64,000 nt of DNA from Agrostemma githago (taxonomy: Eukaryota > Streptophyta > Magnoliopsida > Caryophyllales > Caryophyllaceae), in the NCBI GenBank assembly GCA_958450325.1, contig OY288242.1, positions 66,355,562-66,419,561 on the forward strand, written 5' to 3'. The position numbers and the translations under genes are program-made. The notes under the pieces are model-generated. The model saw only the letters and a list, made by a program, of their open reading frames with translations. It had not been told where the DNA came from and made no database searches. Positions 11,836-21,620 of the stretch are shown here, piece after piece (position 1 is the first letter of the stretch; each line of letters begins with the position of its first letter).

Positions 11836-12686
11836 TTTTTTCTTTAAGATTAGAATTAGATTTTGGAATTGTAGCGTACCCTTTTTCAATTGTAGCGTAC
11901 CCTTTTTCAATTTTATCGTACCCTTTTTCTATTTTATCGTACCCTTTTTCTATTTTATCGTACCCTTTTTCAATTTCAATTTTAGCGTATTGTACCATTT
12001 TTCAGTTTCTATTGTATCGTACTTTTTTTCAGTTTGAAATAAGTACAGTTAAGCGAAGTTGTTGCCATAACTGAGAAAGCTACTGTCAAGTTCAGCAAAT
12101 TTAGTGAATTGAGCAATGTTTTGTTAGTGTTCACGGAAATGCAGGCAAATTATGTACTGCAACTTGTATCATACATCAGATTTCTTATGTATTAGAGCCT
12201 TGTGTGTTTTAAAAATGTTTAAATCTATTTTTCTTCGTTGTGCTCTACTAGTATTTGTGTTACTGACTTTCAGTGCTAAGACATTTATCATAATTTCCGT
12301 CTTTTATTCCAAATTTCCCCGTAAACATGGCTAATTTGAGACTTGAGCTCGAAATGCTTAAGATCTCTATTAGACTCGGTAATTCAAGATATGATGTGCT
12401 AGAGGATTTGCGATGATTACGTTCTTCCAAAATTACTGTAGTTAAACAAATGAGTAGACCTGTAAAAGCGAATGACCAAACTCGTGAGGTTGAACTGATT
12501 TTACACAGTTCTCAGTACAGTTGCATTAATCTGGCATATTAGGCATTTTTGCACTCTGCAGTAATTGATGTCAGCAGCTGAAATTCAGAACTTGCATTCA
12601 AATGCAAAATACAAACAGGTTCTAAGAAACCGAAATACAACTGACTAGACTGAGTCACAAAGCTAAATGAACAGTGAGCAGAGATT
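11836..12686. other. Downstream region of the Ulp1-like gene
   Basis: Starts with the presumed 3' UTR, includes minisatellite array 2, then AT-rich sequence without recognisable coding potential. A short open stretch at about 12328-12413 (MANLRLELEML...) is too small to call. Confidence 0.5.
11872..12030 (+). repeat. Minisatellite array 2 (same family)
   Basis: Seven or so copies of GCGTACCCTTTTTCAATTGT and ATCGTACCCTTTTTCTATTT, in the same orientation as arrays 1 and 3, immediately downstream of the last exon (stop at 11833-11835), so probably transcribed as 3' UTR. Confidence 0.88.
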
Positions 12687-12815
12687 CTATTCATCTATTT
12701 CAGTAGCAGCAGCTCCCCATATGTCTAACAATAAGTTTTGAGGCTCCATTTCTTCATGCCACAACTGCAGCTCATCACCCGGGTAGAATTTCCTTTCTGC
12801 ACCATCTTTGTAAAT
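12687..12815 (-). other. Terminal-exon-like fragment (possible captured gene)
   Basis: Minus-strand frame from an acceptor-like TTGCCAG (12816-12822) through IYKDGAERKFYPGDELQLWH to a TAG stop at 12687-12689, ending EIDE. It has an amino-acid mix typical of a real protein tail and lies between the two convergent transposon genes. I do not recognise the family. It could be a captured host 3' exon, or an alternative last exon of the transposase gene, whose zinc-knuckle end lies just upstream at 13101. Confidence 0.4.
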
Positions 12816-13100
12816 CTGGCAATTTAATACAAATACAACCCTTAGCTGCGGGTTCTAACTTCAAAAGACAATTTATAAAAAAAATGTAGGACATGAAATA
12901 ATAACCTACTTTGAGATGAATTTCAAAGTAAGATTGATACCTAGTGGAGGAGATGAGGTAATTTAGACCTTGCAAATAACTTGTGGATGAAGAACAACTA
13001 AACAGTTTCTCAAGGGTACATTGAAATAATAAAGGTACATTGAAATAAAAGAAAGGGTATGTATTAAATCATAAAATACATATACCAAATCTGGTATCAG

Positions 13101-15561
13101 CTACTTTTTGTCACAATTCCTGCTGTCATGATTCGCCATTTCCCCACAAGCCTTGCATCTTCTTTTCGGTTTATTGCTCTCCTTCACTCCTTCACAGCTT
13201 TATCCCTTTGTGATATCAATCTTCTCCCCGAGCCTTTGTTCTTACATTGTTTTGGAGGCAAAACTACAATTTCATCAGGGATGGTTGTTCCTAAAAGCAT
13301 TCCAATTTCCGCGTTCTTGTCCTTTTTCTTCCCATCTACATTGATGTCCGCTTCAAGTATCTTTTCTTTGAATCCACGAAGCATGTCCAACAACTCATCA
13401 GTATATGGTTCATTATGTTCAACAAGTGAGACACAAGTAAACAATTCAGACCATAATTCCCCAATTTTATTTTTCTGCACATCCACAGTTTTACAATCCT
13501 TAAGCAACTGGTCATTATTGTCAAAAATTGGACGGCAAGTAGCTAGTTTTGTCCACCTAGCGGCTACATATTGACTAGGAATTTTTTCATGTCGTCGACC
13601 TTTAAGAACCAAGAGAGCGTGCCTACAAAGAATTCCATGTCTTTCAAACTTCTTGCACGTGCATTCCAATTTTTCTTCATCGGACATAAAAGTAACCACA
13701 TACACTTTATGATTCCTCAAATGATCTACGATAGAAATGAACTCAATTCCAGAATTTGGATCATCTCTTATGCCCTCAACATCACATGTGTAACAAGCCT
13801 CCTTTAACTCTTCTTGAAACTCATAAAATATCTTTTAGGTATACGTTTCTGATGCATGTTTCTCTAAGGCTAGAGGAGTCGATAACTTAGGGAATGAGTA
13901 CTTTGATGTGGCAATCAATCTTGCTTGTGTCCATCTTTGAGCATCCATGGCAGTCTCATATCTCATCCAAAATTCAACGAGTGTCAAGTTAGGATTAGTG
14001 AACTTACTTAAGAAATTGTTCTCTGACTCGGACCTTGATGTGGTTCTCATTAAACCTCCTAAAAACAAGTCACGAAAGTAAGCCGGCACCCATTTTTTTC
14101 CTAATGTCGAACTTATCTTTCAACCATTCATTATCTAACAATCCATAAGATTCCATGATTTTGGACCATTTTTCCTCAAACTCAGCCGGTTCAACATCCT
14201 CACCCCAAACGATAGCGCTTAAATCCTTCAAGAAATTAGTATCTTTGAGTATTGCAGATGGTACCTTATCAGACAGTTTTTTCAATATATGCCACATGCA
14301 ATACCTAAGTTTTGTCTTCTTACCAAACACTTTTTTTATTCATCCTTTTATTCCCAAATCTTGATCAGTAATGATACAAGCTGGATAACGACCACCCTTA
14401 GCATCTAAAAATCGCTCAAACAACCAAGAAAATGATTCCGCACTTTCATCAACTAAGAGCCCCACCCCGAAAGTCACACACCTCTTATGATGGTCTACCC
14501 CCGTAAAAGGCGCAAAAATCATCTTATAGGTATTTTTCTTGAATGTAGTGTCAAATGAAAGCATATCCCCGAATAGCAAATAATTCTTAATACTAATGGG
14601 GTCTGCCCAAAAAATTTGGGATAATCTACCCGTATCATCTATATCAAAATCAAAGTAAAATGGACACATTGACTTTTTTCTCATGAAGTGCTCAATAAGC
14701 ATTTGAGCATCAGCTTGTGACAAAAACTCTTTCACATCTCTTCCAAAATTTTTAAAATCTTCTAATGAAGCACCAATATTATTATAGCCTCTCACATATT
14801 CCTTAAACATTCTAAAGGTTTTAGTCGGCCCTTCATTAACCTTCGAATTGTCAATTATCATTTTTTTATGGACAATACTCAACTCTCTTGATTGCTTCAT
14901 ATGTTCCATTGTCACAGGTGTGAGAGGCATGTGATTATGACCCTCAACAAAGCGATGAATTTCATATTCATCATTAGGACGACGTTTAAAACTAATCATT
15001 GCTTTACAGTCTGTCCTAGTTTGTTGCCTCTTTTGTTTTGTCCCTGTCGCATTAGATTCTCCCTACTTATTACACAAACATCTTTTATGTGTAATAACAC
15101 CCTTGACCCTTTTATCTCCACTTAATCACGACACAAACCCACTCGCTTTCGCATATTCTTCATAAAAATCAATTGCAGCTTGAAAATTCGCGAAAACCTT
15201 ACCAATAGTTGGCTTAAGATGATCGGGACACTCAAAGATCCTATCGATGTTTGTTGATGAACCTTCTCCCACTACATCATCATCTGCTATATCATCATCA
15301 TCTGTGTATGCAAAACATATATTTTTAGTATACATAATTTATTGAAGATTGAATGTAATCAAAATATTAAATTAACATACAAAATATACCTAATATCATT
15401 GTTAATAATGGTTCAACCTCTATCGGTTCAATGCTTGTGTCTGATATAATAGTATTTTCTTCTGTGAATTGTTCCATCACGACCACATTTGAAGAAGCAT
15501 AGGATACTACTGAATTAACTTGAGGAACACTTGTATCAGTTGCAACAATTTCTGAATCCAT
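13101..15561 (-). pseudogene. FAR1/FHY3-type MULE transposase, decayed
   Basis: Starts at the ATG of MDSEIVATDT (15561). A first exon ends near 15400 and a second starts near 15300 with an acidic run (DDDDIADDD). Then come the FAR1 DNA-binding zinc domain (FYEEYAKASGFVS, KRCLCNK, HRFVEGHNHMPL), the MULE catalytic domain (LSFDTTFKKNTYKMIFAPF, GVDHHKRCVTFGVGLL, ACIITDQDLGIK, YCMWHIL), TTSRSESENNFL, a SWIM zinc finger (CTCKKFERHGILCRHAL) and a zinc knuckle (CKACGEMANHDSRNC) ending at 13101. In-frame stops occur near 15115 (TGA), 15058-15067 (TAG), 14330 (TGA) and 13850 (TAA), with frameshifts at an A run near 14085 and near 13185. Full-length family architecture but clearly inactivated. It is convergent with the Ulp1-like gene and would have acted on the TIRs. 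Confidence 0.88.
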
Positions 15562-15707
15562 TATAGTGCTGCGATAATAAGAAGCAGAAAAATTAATTTG
15601 CCAAGCCTCGGTAAGTTTTGCTATGGTATGATATAACCCTCTCTTACCTAAGTAATTCGTCAACATTAAACAATAACAACAACAAAACACAGAATCGTGA
15701 AGAATTA

Positions 15708-16083
15708 CTTTTTCAATTTTAGTGAACCCTTTTTCAATTTTAGCGTACCTTTTTTCAATTTTAGCGTACCTTTTTCAATTTTAGCGTACCCATTTTCAAT
15801 TTCAATTTTAGCGTACCATTTTTCAATTTCAATTTTAGCGTATCTTTTTTTCAATTTTAGCGTACCCTTTTTCAATTTTAGCGTACCCTTTTTCAATTTT
15901 AGCGTACCCTTTTTCTATTTTAGCGTACCCTTTTTCTATTTTAGTGTACCCTTTTTCTATTTTAGCGTACTCTTTTTCTATTTCAACGTACCTTTTTCTA
16001 TTTCAGCGTACTCTTTTTATATTTCAGCGTACCCTTTTTCTATTTCAGCGTATCCTTTTTTTTATTTCAGCGTACCCTTTGAC
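15708..16083 (+). repeat. Minisatellite array 3 (same family)
   Basis: About 17 units of TTTTAGCGTACCCTTTTTCA and the CTATTTCAGCGTACCC variant, just upstream of the transposase start on its 5' side. Same motif orientation as arrays 1 and 2, although the transposase runs the other way. Confidence 0.9.
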
Positions 16084-16887
16084 AATTCACACTAATGTTG
16101 CATATTCTACCAGGCAATCAAACAACAAAAAAAAAAACTGAAATCGAATCAGTAGAATTAATCGAACAGTTAAGAACAATAAGCTAATCGAATCAGACAA
16201 ACCCTTTTACTTACCCTTTTACAGCAACAAATTTTTTTGATCTAAACCACCATTAAATCAGAAGTTTTAGCTAATCAGAAGTTATAACTAATGAGTATTA
16301 TTGATTATTGATTTGTTTTAGTTGGAAATATGAGATTTTTCTTTGATTACTACTTACTCTGTACCAATTGGCATACAAGATATTCGACGGAAATTTACAA
16401 AAACTAGCAGAACCCTAGCACCAAACTAATGAGTGGCATTCGACAATGATGTAGCACCAGAACCCTAAGAACAAACTAGGACACTCAAAGAAATAGTAGA
16501 AAGAGGCGTAAAACAAGATGAATTTGAGAATGCAAGATAGTAGTACTACAAATTGGGGAAGATGAATTTGATGAATTTGTTAACTAATGCGATTAGATAA
16601 CAAACCTAATTCTACAAATTGGGGAAGAACTGTAATCAAAACCCTAATCCTAATTTATTCAGATTAGATAACAAACCTCGTTTAATTGATATGAATTTAG
16701 AAATGAATCTGCGCTTTCTTGAGTTTTTGGTGAATTTTTTTGAAATTGTTCTTCAATTTTTGGTGAATTGATGAAAAAAAAAACAGAGTAAACAAGAAGG
16801 GGGCGAAGGAATGAATAGAGGGAAACAAGAGAGAGCTTTCACGAAACAAGTTGCCTGCCAACTTAAGCTTTCACGTAAAAATATTTG
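16084..16887. other. 5' region of the transposase gene, no gene seen
   Basis: AT-rich sequence between array 3 and the right TIR. It holds repeated AACCCTAA-type and GATGAATTTG motifs and short direct repeats (ACAAATTGGGGAAGA twice, about 16549 and 16614). Probably promoter and leader sequence of the transposase gene; no coding potential recognised. Confidence 0.45.
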
Positions 16888-16945
16888 GCTGAAATAAGGG
16901 GTTCTCACGGTTCTCACCATGGTATGAGTTCTCACCCGATCTCGA

Positions 16946-16949
<4 letters not shown>
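16888..16949 (-). repeat. Right TIR of the 13.6-kb element
   Basis: Reverse complement matches the left TIR; the inner edge is GGCTGA and the outer edge runs into (TA)n at 16949. Two CTTTCACG-type motifs lie just inside (about 16836 and 16869). Confidence 0.7.
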
Positions 16950-16978
<29 letters not shown>

Positions 16979-16980
<2 letters not shown>

Positions 16981-17212
16981 GGTTCAAATAAGGTCAACAA
17001 CTTTTTTATGTTCCTAAGTTCCAGTGTTAAAGTTACACAAAAGGTGCTTAAAGTTACACGAGATGAGTGATAAAGTTGCACTTTATCAATTGAAGTGATA
17101 AAAGTGCTGAATGTTATAGTTACATATCAATTTTGAACAAATGCAACTTTATCGTATGTCATCTGTAACTTTAATATAGACTTAAAAAAATTGTTGACCT
17201 TATTTGAACCTA
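16979..17212. mobile_element. 234-bp MITE with a perfect TIR, inserted in (TA)n
   Basis: Left end 16979-17000 and right end 17191-17212 are perfect inverted repeats of 22 bp (core GGTTCAAATAAGGTCAACAA). It is flanked on the left by (TA)n and on the right by CT/TA repeats. The interior has TTAAAGTTACACR motifs on the left and CTGTAACTTTAATA inverted on the right, echoing the subterminal motifs of the element at 1171-3354. No coding capacity. Confidence 0.88.
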
Positions 17213-17230
17213 CCTCTCTCTATATATATA

Positions 17231-17427
17231 CTCCCCCGTTCCAATGAATTGTTTGTCTTTCCTTTTGGCATCAAGGGTAAGGGATCCAATGAGAAAGTGA
17301 CATGTAGAGCAAAACTCATTAAAATAGTCAAATTGCATATAAAAAATATTCCTAAAATAGAAAGGCAAACAATTCATTGAGACGCCCCAATATGGAATAA
17401 GCAAACAATTCATTGTGACGGAGGGAG
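17231..17427. mobile_element. Stowaway-type MITE (197 bp) with TA target duplication
   Basis: Ends CTCCCCCGTTCCAATGAATT and, inverted, CTCCCTCCGTCACAATGAAT match the Stowaway (Tc1/mariner) terminal consensus CTCCCTCCGT. Both ends are flanked by TA (17229-17230 and 17428-17429). A GGCAAACAATTCATTGAGAC segment at about 17364 is an internal copy of the right end, suggesting terminal duplication. Confidence 0.9.
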
Positions 17428-17516
17428 TATATATATATCTTGTATCCAATTTTGACAGGAAAAAAAACTGTAAGGCGTGTAGCTAGGTTTCAGATCTGAT
17501 CAGTTAGTTTATTTAA

Positions 17517-18013
17517 GAGCAAATAACTGTTTATCCCCTTTTATGTTCAGAATTTTGTAAATTACCCCAAAAAGATTTTTTTACATATTACCCCCTTAAA
17601 GGTTAAAAAAATTAGATTTTACCCCAGGCGTCCTTCTCTCCTCTTTCCGGTGACTTACGCAAGTTTTCTTCCAGTTTTGCCCCTCCCCTTACTAACACAC
17701 TCTTTCCTCACTTTACCTCACATTTACTCTGTCAAACACACTCATCCCTACCAAAACCCCCAAATTCCCCCAAAATCAAGAACCATAACCCTAATTGGCA
17801 GAATCGATGTGAAATCGAAGACGACGAACCGTTCCTAAAAATTCCTAAGGTAAGTTTTCTTCTTTCCTCTTGCTATTTTCAATCTCTCTTCGCAATTAGG
17901 GTTTTTGAAATCAAAATTTCTGGGTTTAAGCTCCGAATTAGGGTTTATGGTTCGAAATTGAATTGAACAATATTCTTTATTGTTTGGGAGCACTTGTGTT
18001 TATGTCGTGGTTC
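17517..18013 (+). repeat. Left TIR of the MULE, with leader and splice donor
   Basis: Matches the reverse complement of 20723-21166 from AACTGTTTAYCCC through to TATGTCGTGGTTC, apart from an insertion of roughly 50 bp here (around 17732-17785). It contains CCTAAG|GTAAGTT, a good splice donor, followed by intron-like sequence, suggesting each TIR carries a promoter, leader exon and intron start. Confidence 0.9.
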
Positions 18014-18254
18014 TCTTCTTTCCTCTTGCTATTTTCAATCTCTCTTTGCAATTAGGGTTTTTTTCCTAACAAATCTCGATTTTTTGGGTTTATGAAAAAC
18101 TATTCCCAATTTATGGGTTTACATTTAGGGTTTAGGGATGTTGTTTTCAACGGTAGTGATTCGAATTTGTGTGTAGGTAAATGTCATTGTTTCTGGGTTG
18201 TGTTAATGTCATTGTTTCTGGGTTCTTCGAGATAGTGACTTCTGTAAATTGCAG

Positions 18255-18684
18255 CCATATCTATCCATAGCGGGGTGCAGTCATCAGCTGGAGGCGAGAG
18301 ATGTCATTGTGGCAATGAAGTTGCGGTAGTCACTTCTTGGACACATACCAATCCCGGTCGACGCTTCAAGTGTTGCAAAGAGTACAACAGGATGCTTGAT
18401 ACTCGTGACTGTACTTCAAATGGGTTGAAAAATGTCAAACTGAATGGCAAAGGGATGTAATTAGGCAATTGAAGATGGATAAGGACTTGTTGGAATTGCA
18501 GAAGTCACTTCTGGAAGTCACGAAGAACACTTTCTTGAACGGTATGAGGTTAACTGATATAAGGAATGATAACCTCTCTGCAATGTTGAGGTCAGCAGCT
18601 AAGAGGGATGGTATTTTGAAGAAGGCTGTCATTCTTTTGTCGGTGGTTTGTTTGACGCTTGTATTCGGTATCGCATTTGCTTAG
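18255..18684 (+). pseudogene. GRF zinc-finger protein with C-terminal membrane helix
   Basis: Follows an acceptor-like AAATTGCAG. Encodes a GRF-type zinc finger (CHCGNEVAVVTSWTHTNPGR, then FKCC), continuing after a frameshift near 18411 as YFKWVEKCQTEW, where the last GRF Cys and the YFKW motif lie. Then come a Leu/Glu-rich helix (KDLLELQKSLLEVTKNTF) and a hydrophobic tail helix (AVILLSVVCLTLVFGIAFA) ending at the stop, the usual layout of plant GRF proteins of about 150 residues that often occur with MULEs. The frameshift makes this copy a pseudogene unless it is an error. It occupies the mudrB position relative to the convergent transposase. Function unknown. Confidence 0.75.
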
Positions 18685-19741
18685 TGAAGTGACTATTTAG
18701 TTATGTATTGTAATGTAGCGTAATGTATTGTAATGTACGTTCTACTAATGACCTGAATTTGAGGTTTGTATGTAAGCTCTATATAATAGAGCCATTTTGC
18801 AAGATACTTAAATGAGGATTTTATTAGAAAAATTAGCATTCACCATTACGGTAGTCCGTACATTCCAACCAGCATTTTATCATGTCGTCCCGTCTAGGTG
18901 TACAATGGCCTTACTATACTATCTATTGCGGCACATACATCGACTGAGTCGTTTGCAGCTTCCATCTCCGCTATACATTGGTACATGTACGGTGCGGGTC
19001 TGTAAGTAGCATACCTATCAAACATGGCCCTGTCGGCATATGTAGCCACCCATGCGTATGGTCCGTGGTCACCCACCCCGTTGCCATATTTAGGTTAGGG
19101 TTTAGGGTTTTCAATATGTGGAGTTGTGGTTGTTGAGGATGCAATTGAGGTTCTATTTATAGGGTTTATTCCAGGAAGTCCTACTGCTAATAGGTTTAGG
19201 TTTTAGGGAAGCATTAATTGCCCTTGCCAAAGACCTATTTCATTGGTCAATCTAATCTACAACTTCAATTGGTAAGTAGCAAGGTTGAATGTGTGGTTGT
19301 TAGACAGCAAATTAAATGACTTCATGAATCACTAACTTATTAATGTCGAATGATGTCGTTGTACTGATGGAGGAGTAACAATAGCCTATGTTTCAGCTTC
19401 CCTGTTTTCCCCCTTAAGTTTCTTTGTTATTTAATATTACCCTCAAAACCTCTGTATCCATAAAATTAACCCCCAAAGACTACGTATACATAAAATTAAC
19501 CCCCAGAGTGGTGTAAAAATATTTGATTTTACCCCCATTATACAGACGAATTGTCACCAATTTGTAAACAAAGACAAGGAAAAAATGTGAAATAATTGAT
19601 CTGGAATTGGGCACCTGAAAACCAAATGCGCAGTACTACATAGAAAATAGATCCAAAGTCATACAACCACAAGCAAATTAGAGTTCTAAATCAAAAGCAA
19701 AGTAGGTTTCATAAGCACAATAGGAGATACATCCAAGAGTT
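18685..19741. other. Region between convergent MULE genes, with a possible minus-strand fragment
   Basis: Contains GTATTGTAATGTA repeats after the GRF gene stop. On the minus strand, CCTATAAATAG (about 19154-19164) lies upstream of an AT-rich leader, an ATG, and an open frame (from about 19100 to 18894: GVGDHGPYAWVATYADRAMF...) that is one frame off that ATG. The frame looks protein-like but I do not recognise it. About 19395-19545 carries repeated AAAATTAACCCCCA-type text resembling a MULE TIR. Nothing else is recognised. Confidence 0.4.
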
Positions 19742-20722
19742 CTAAATCATATTTACAGTTAAAGTCGAAGCTTGACTAAGAAGTTCGACAAAGCTTGTTG
19801 GTGTCTGAGGTTGTCCACTGGGTACTTGATTTGATGTTGAAGGGTTGACGCTGGAGGTGGAAGCTTGTGCAGTCGCTGCAGGTTGAGCTTGAGTAGCTTG
19901 AGCTTGAGTCTCTAAAATCAAACGTGCTCTCTGAACATTCCTTGCATGCCTCTTCCTCCTTGTCTCTACAGCCCACTCACTACCTCCCAAAGGCCTACCT
20001 CCAAGAGCCCTCTCTGCTGTAGATGTAGAGGGTGCAGTTAGGTTCTTGCATGTTCTTTTACTGTGTCCACGACCTCCACAGTTGCTGCATTTGTTCACCT
20101 TCTTCCCCCTTCTAACCCGTTGCTCTTCGACTTCCCCAACCTCTCTTCTTTTTTTCTTGGACTTAGGTCTTCCAGGTAGCCTTCTGTGTGGTGGTGGGAG
20201 TGGCTCTGGCATACTTGTGTCCTCCCAATGTTTGACACCGGGCATAGGTGGTACAGGGGATGAGTAAGCCAAAGTGTACCTCCCTATTGAGTAAACGTTG
20301 TCAACATAGTCGTATGGGTCCATCCTTTTCAGTAGCAGGCAGCTCAAGGCATGAACACAAGGCAACCCACTCAAACTCCAATAGTTGCAGGAACATGTTC
20401 TAGCATTCAAGTTCACAGCTGCAGTGTTGTTCTTGTAGTCGACTTCAAACTGACCCACATATGACTGAACGACAGTGCAAAACCTAACATCATTCTTAGT
20501 AAACTCGAGGTACTTCGTGACATATGTCATCATCTTTCCCTCCTATCTCTCCCCCATTTCCCTCCTCTGACAGAACATGTTCATCACATATTTCCTCATC
20601 CACTCCATTTGTGTGAGAATTGGTTTGTCCCTGCACTCTTTCAGAACATTATTGAACACCTCACATATGTTGTTCGAGAGCATATCAGACTTACATTGGG
20701 TATCAAATGCATGTCTTCAATT
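19742..20722 (-). pseudogene. C-terminal remnant of a MuDR-type MULE transposase
   Basis: Begins directly inside the right TIR with HAFDTQCKSDMLSNNICEVF and ILTQMEWMRKYVM. It then has a SWIM zinc finger (CSCNYWSLSGLPCVHALSC), a basic GRPKSKKKRR patch, a CCHC zinc knuckle (CSNCGGRGHSKRTC) and a Gln/Ala/Ser-rich tail. In-frame stops lie near 20711 and 20540. The DDE catalytic region and the N-terminal domain are absent, so an internal deletion joined the TIR to the C-terminal third. Confidence 0.88.
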
Positions 20723-21166
20723 GAACCACGACATAAACACAAGTGCCCCCAAACAATAAACAATATTGTTCAATTGAATTTTGAACCATAAACCCTAATT
20801 AGGAGCTTAAACCCAGAAATTTCGATTTCAAAAACCCTAATTGCGAAGAGAGATTGAAAATAGCAAAAGGAAAGAAGAGAACTTACCTTAGGAATTGTTA
20901 GGAACGGTTCGTCGTCTTCGATTTCGCGTCAATTCTGCCAATTAGGGTGAGAGTAAATGTGAGGTAAAGTGAGGAGAGAGTGTGTTAGTAAGGGGAGAGG
21001 TAAAATTGGAAGAAAACTTGCGTAAGTCACCGAAAGAGGAGAGAAGGACGCCTGGGGGTACAATCTAATTTTTTTAAACCTTTAAGGGGGTAATATGCAA
21101 AAAAAATCTTTTTGGGAGTAATTTGCAAAATTCTGAACATAAAAGTGGGTAAACAGTGATTTACTC
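20723..21166 (-). repeat. Right TIR of the MULE
   Basis: Reverse complement of the left TIR, including the CCTAAG|GTAAGTT donor in minus orientation near 20885-20895. The transposase remnant begins immediately inside its inner edge. Confidence 0.9.
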
Positions 21167-21297
21167 TTTATTTAATTACATAAGTGTAAATATATCATCA
21201 ATATAGCTTCTTAAACAAATAGTTTGCAATTATGTGCAATGTGTTGTGACTTGTGATCGAGTTTCGGTCCTGATAGAATAACTACTCTAGTTTGCAA

Positions 21298-21458
21298 TGT
21301 TAGTTAGAGGTTGTTACAATACAAGTTAGTAAGAGAAGTTAGTTACACATTCATGTATCTATAAATACGTAGCTAAGGCTAGATCATAAACACAAGTTGT
21401 AACACTACGATTCATACAATTCAATCCAATTCTTTTCTTCCATACTCCAATTATAACA
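21298..21458 (+). repeat. 5' LTR of Copia-A (161 bp)
   Basis: Begins TGTTAGTTAGAG and ends CTCCAATTATAACA, so the termini are TGTTA...TAACA. It has a TATA-like CTATAAATACG near 21359. The copia primer-binding site TGGTATCAGAGC (complementary to initiator Met-tRNA) follows directly at 21459-21470. No matching 3' LTR is seen in the window, so the element is truncated. Confidence 0.75.
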
Positions 21459-21545
21459 TGGTATCAGAGCACTGCTCTTGATCCATCAATTTCTTTTCAC
21501 TTCCGCATCTCAAAACATTCTTGAATCAAAATTCTTGCTTCTTTA

Positions 21546-21620
21546 ATGTCTGATGAAAACAACACAATTGGTGTTGATGATCCTCTGTATATTCATCCTT
21601 CAGACGGTCCAGGAGTAAAG
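21546..21620 (+). pseudogene. Copia-A gag, 5' piece
   Basis: ATG at 21546 encodes MSDENNTIGVDDPLYIHPSD then GPGVK before the insertion of Copia-B. The frame resumes at about 53161 (LVTNVL). The N-terminal DDPLYIHPSD and later NWKRAM pattern are typical of plant copia gag. Confidence 0.8.

Larger units (their letters stand above)
3368..16949. mobile_element. 13.6-kb MULE-like element with Ulp1-like gene and FAR1-type transposase
   Basis: The left terminus (3368-3424, GATTTAGGTTCATGTGAGAA then TGAGAACTGTGAGAACTC) pairs with the reverse complement of the right terminus (16888-16949, GAGTCGAGATCGGGTGAGAA then GGTGAGAACCGTGAGAACCC), an imperfect TIR of about 60 bp. Both ends abut (TA)n. Inside are a + strand Ulp1-like gene, a - strand FAR1-type transposase, three arrays of one minisatellite and fragments of other genes, including an STN7 exon. 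FAR1/FHY3-related transposases (Jittery/Hop type) and MULEs carrying Ulp1-like genes (Kaonashi type) are known in plants. The transposase is broken, so this copy is probably not autonomous now. Confidence 0.75.
17508..21175. mobile_element. MULE with long TIRs and a perfect 9-bp target duplication
   Basis: The element proper is 17517-21166. It is flanked by identical TTTATTTAA (17508-17516 and 21167-21175). The TIRs are about 497 and 444 bp. Two convergent decayed genes start at or inside the TIRs: a GRF zinc-finger/transmembrane protein (+) and a MuDR-family transposase remnant (-). The catalytic core of the transposase is missing, so the copy is non-autonomous. Confidence 0.93.

Noticed and set aside
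13128..13574. 148-codon plus-strand frame
   Set aside because: Antisense shadow of the transposase C-terminus, which has clear SWIM and zinc-knuckle motifs on the other strand.
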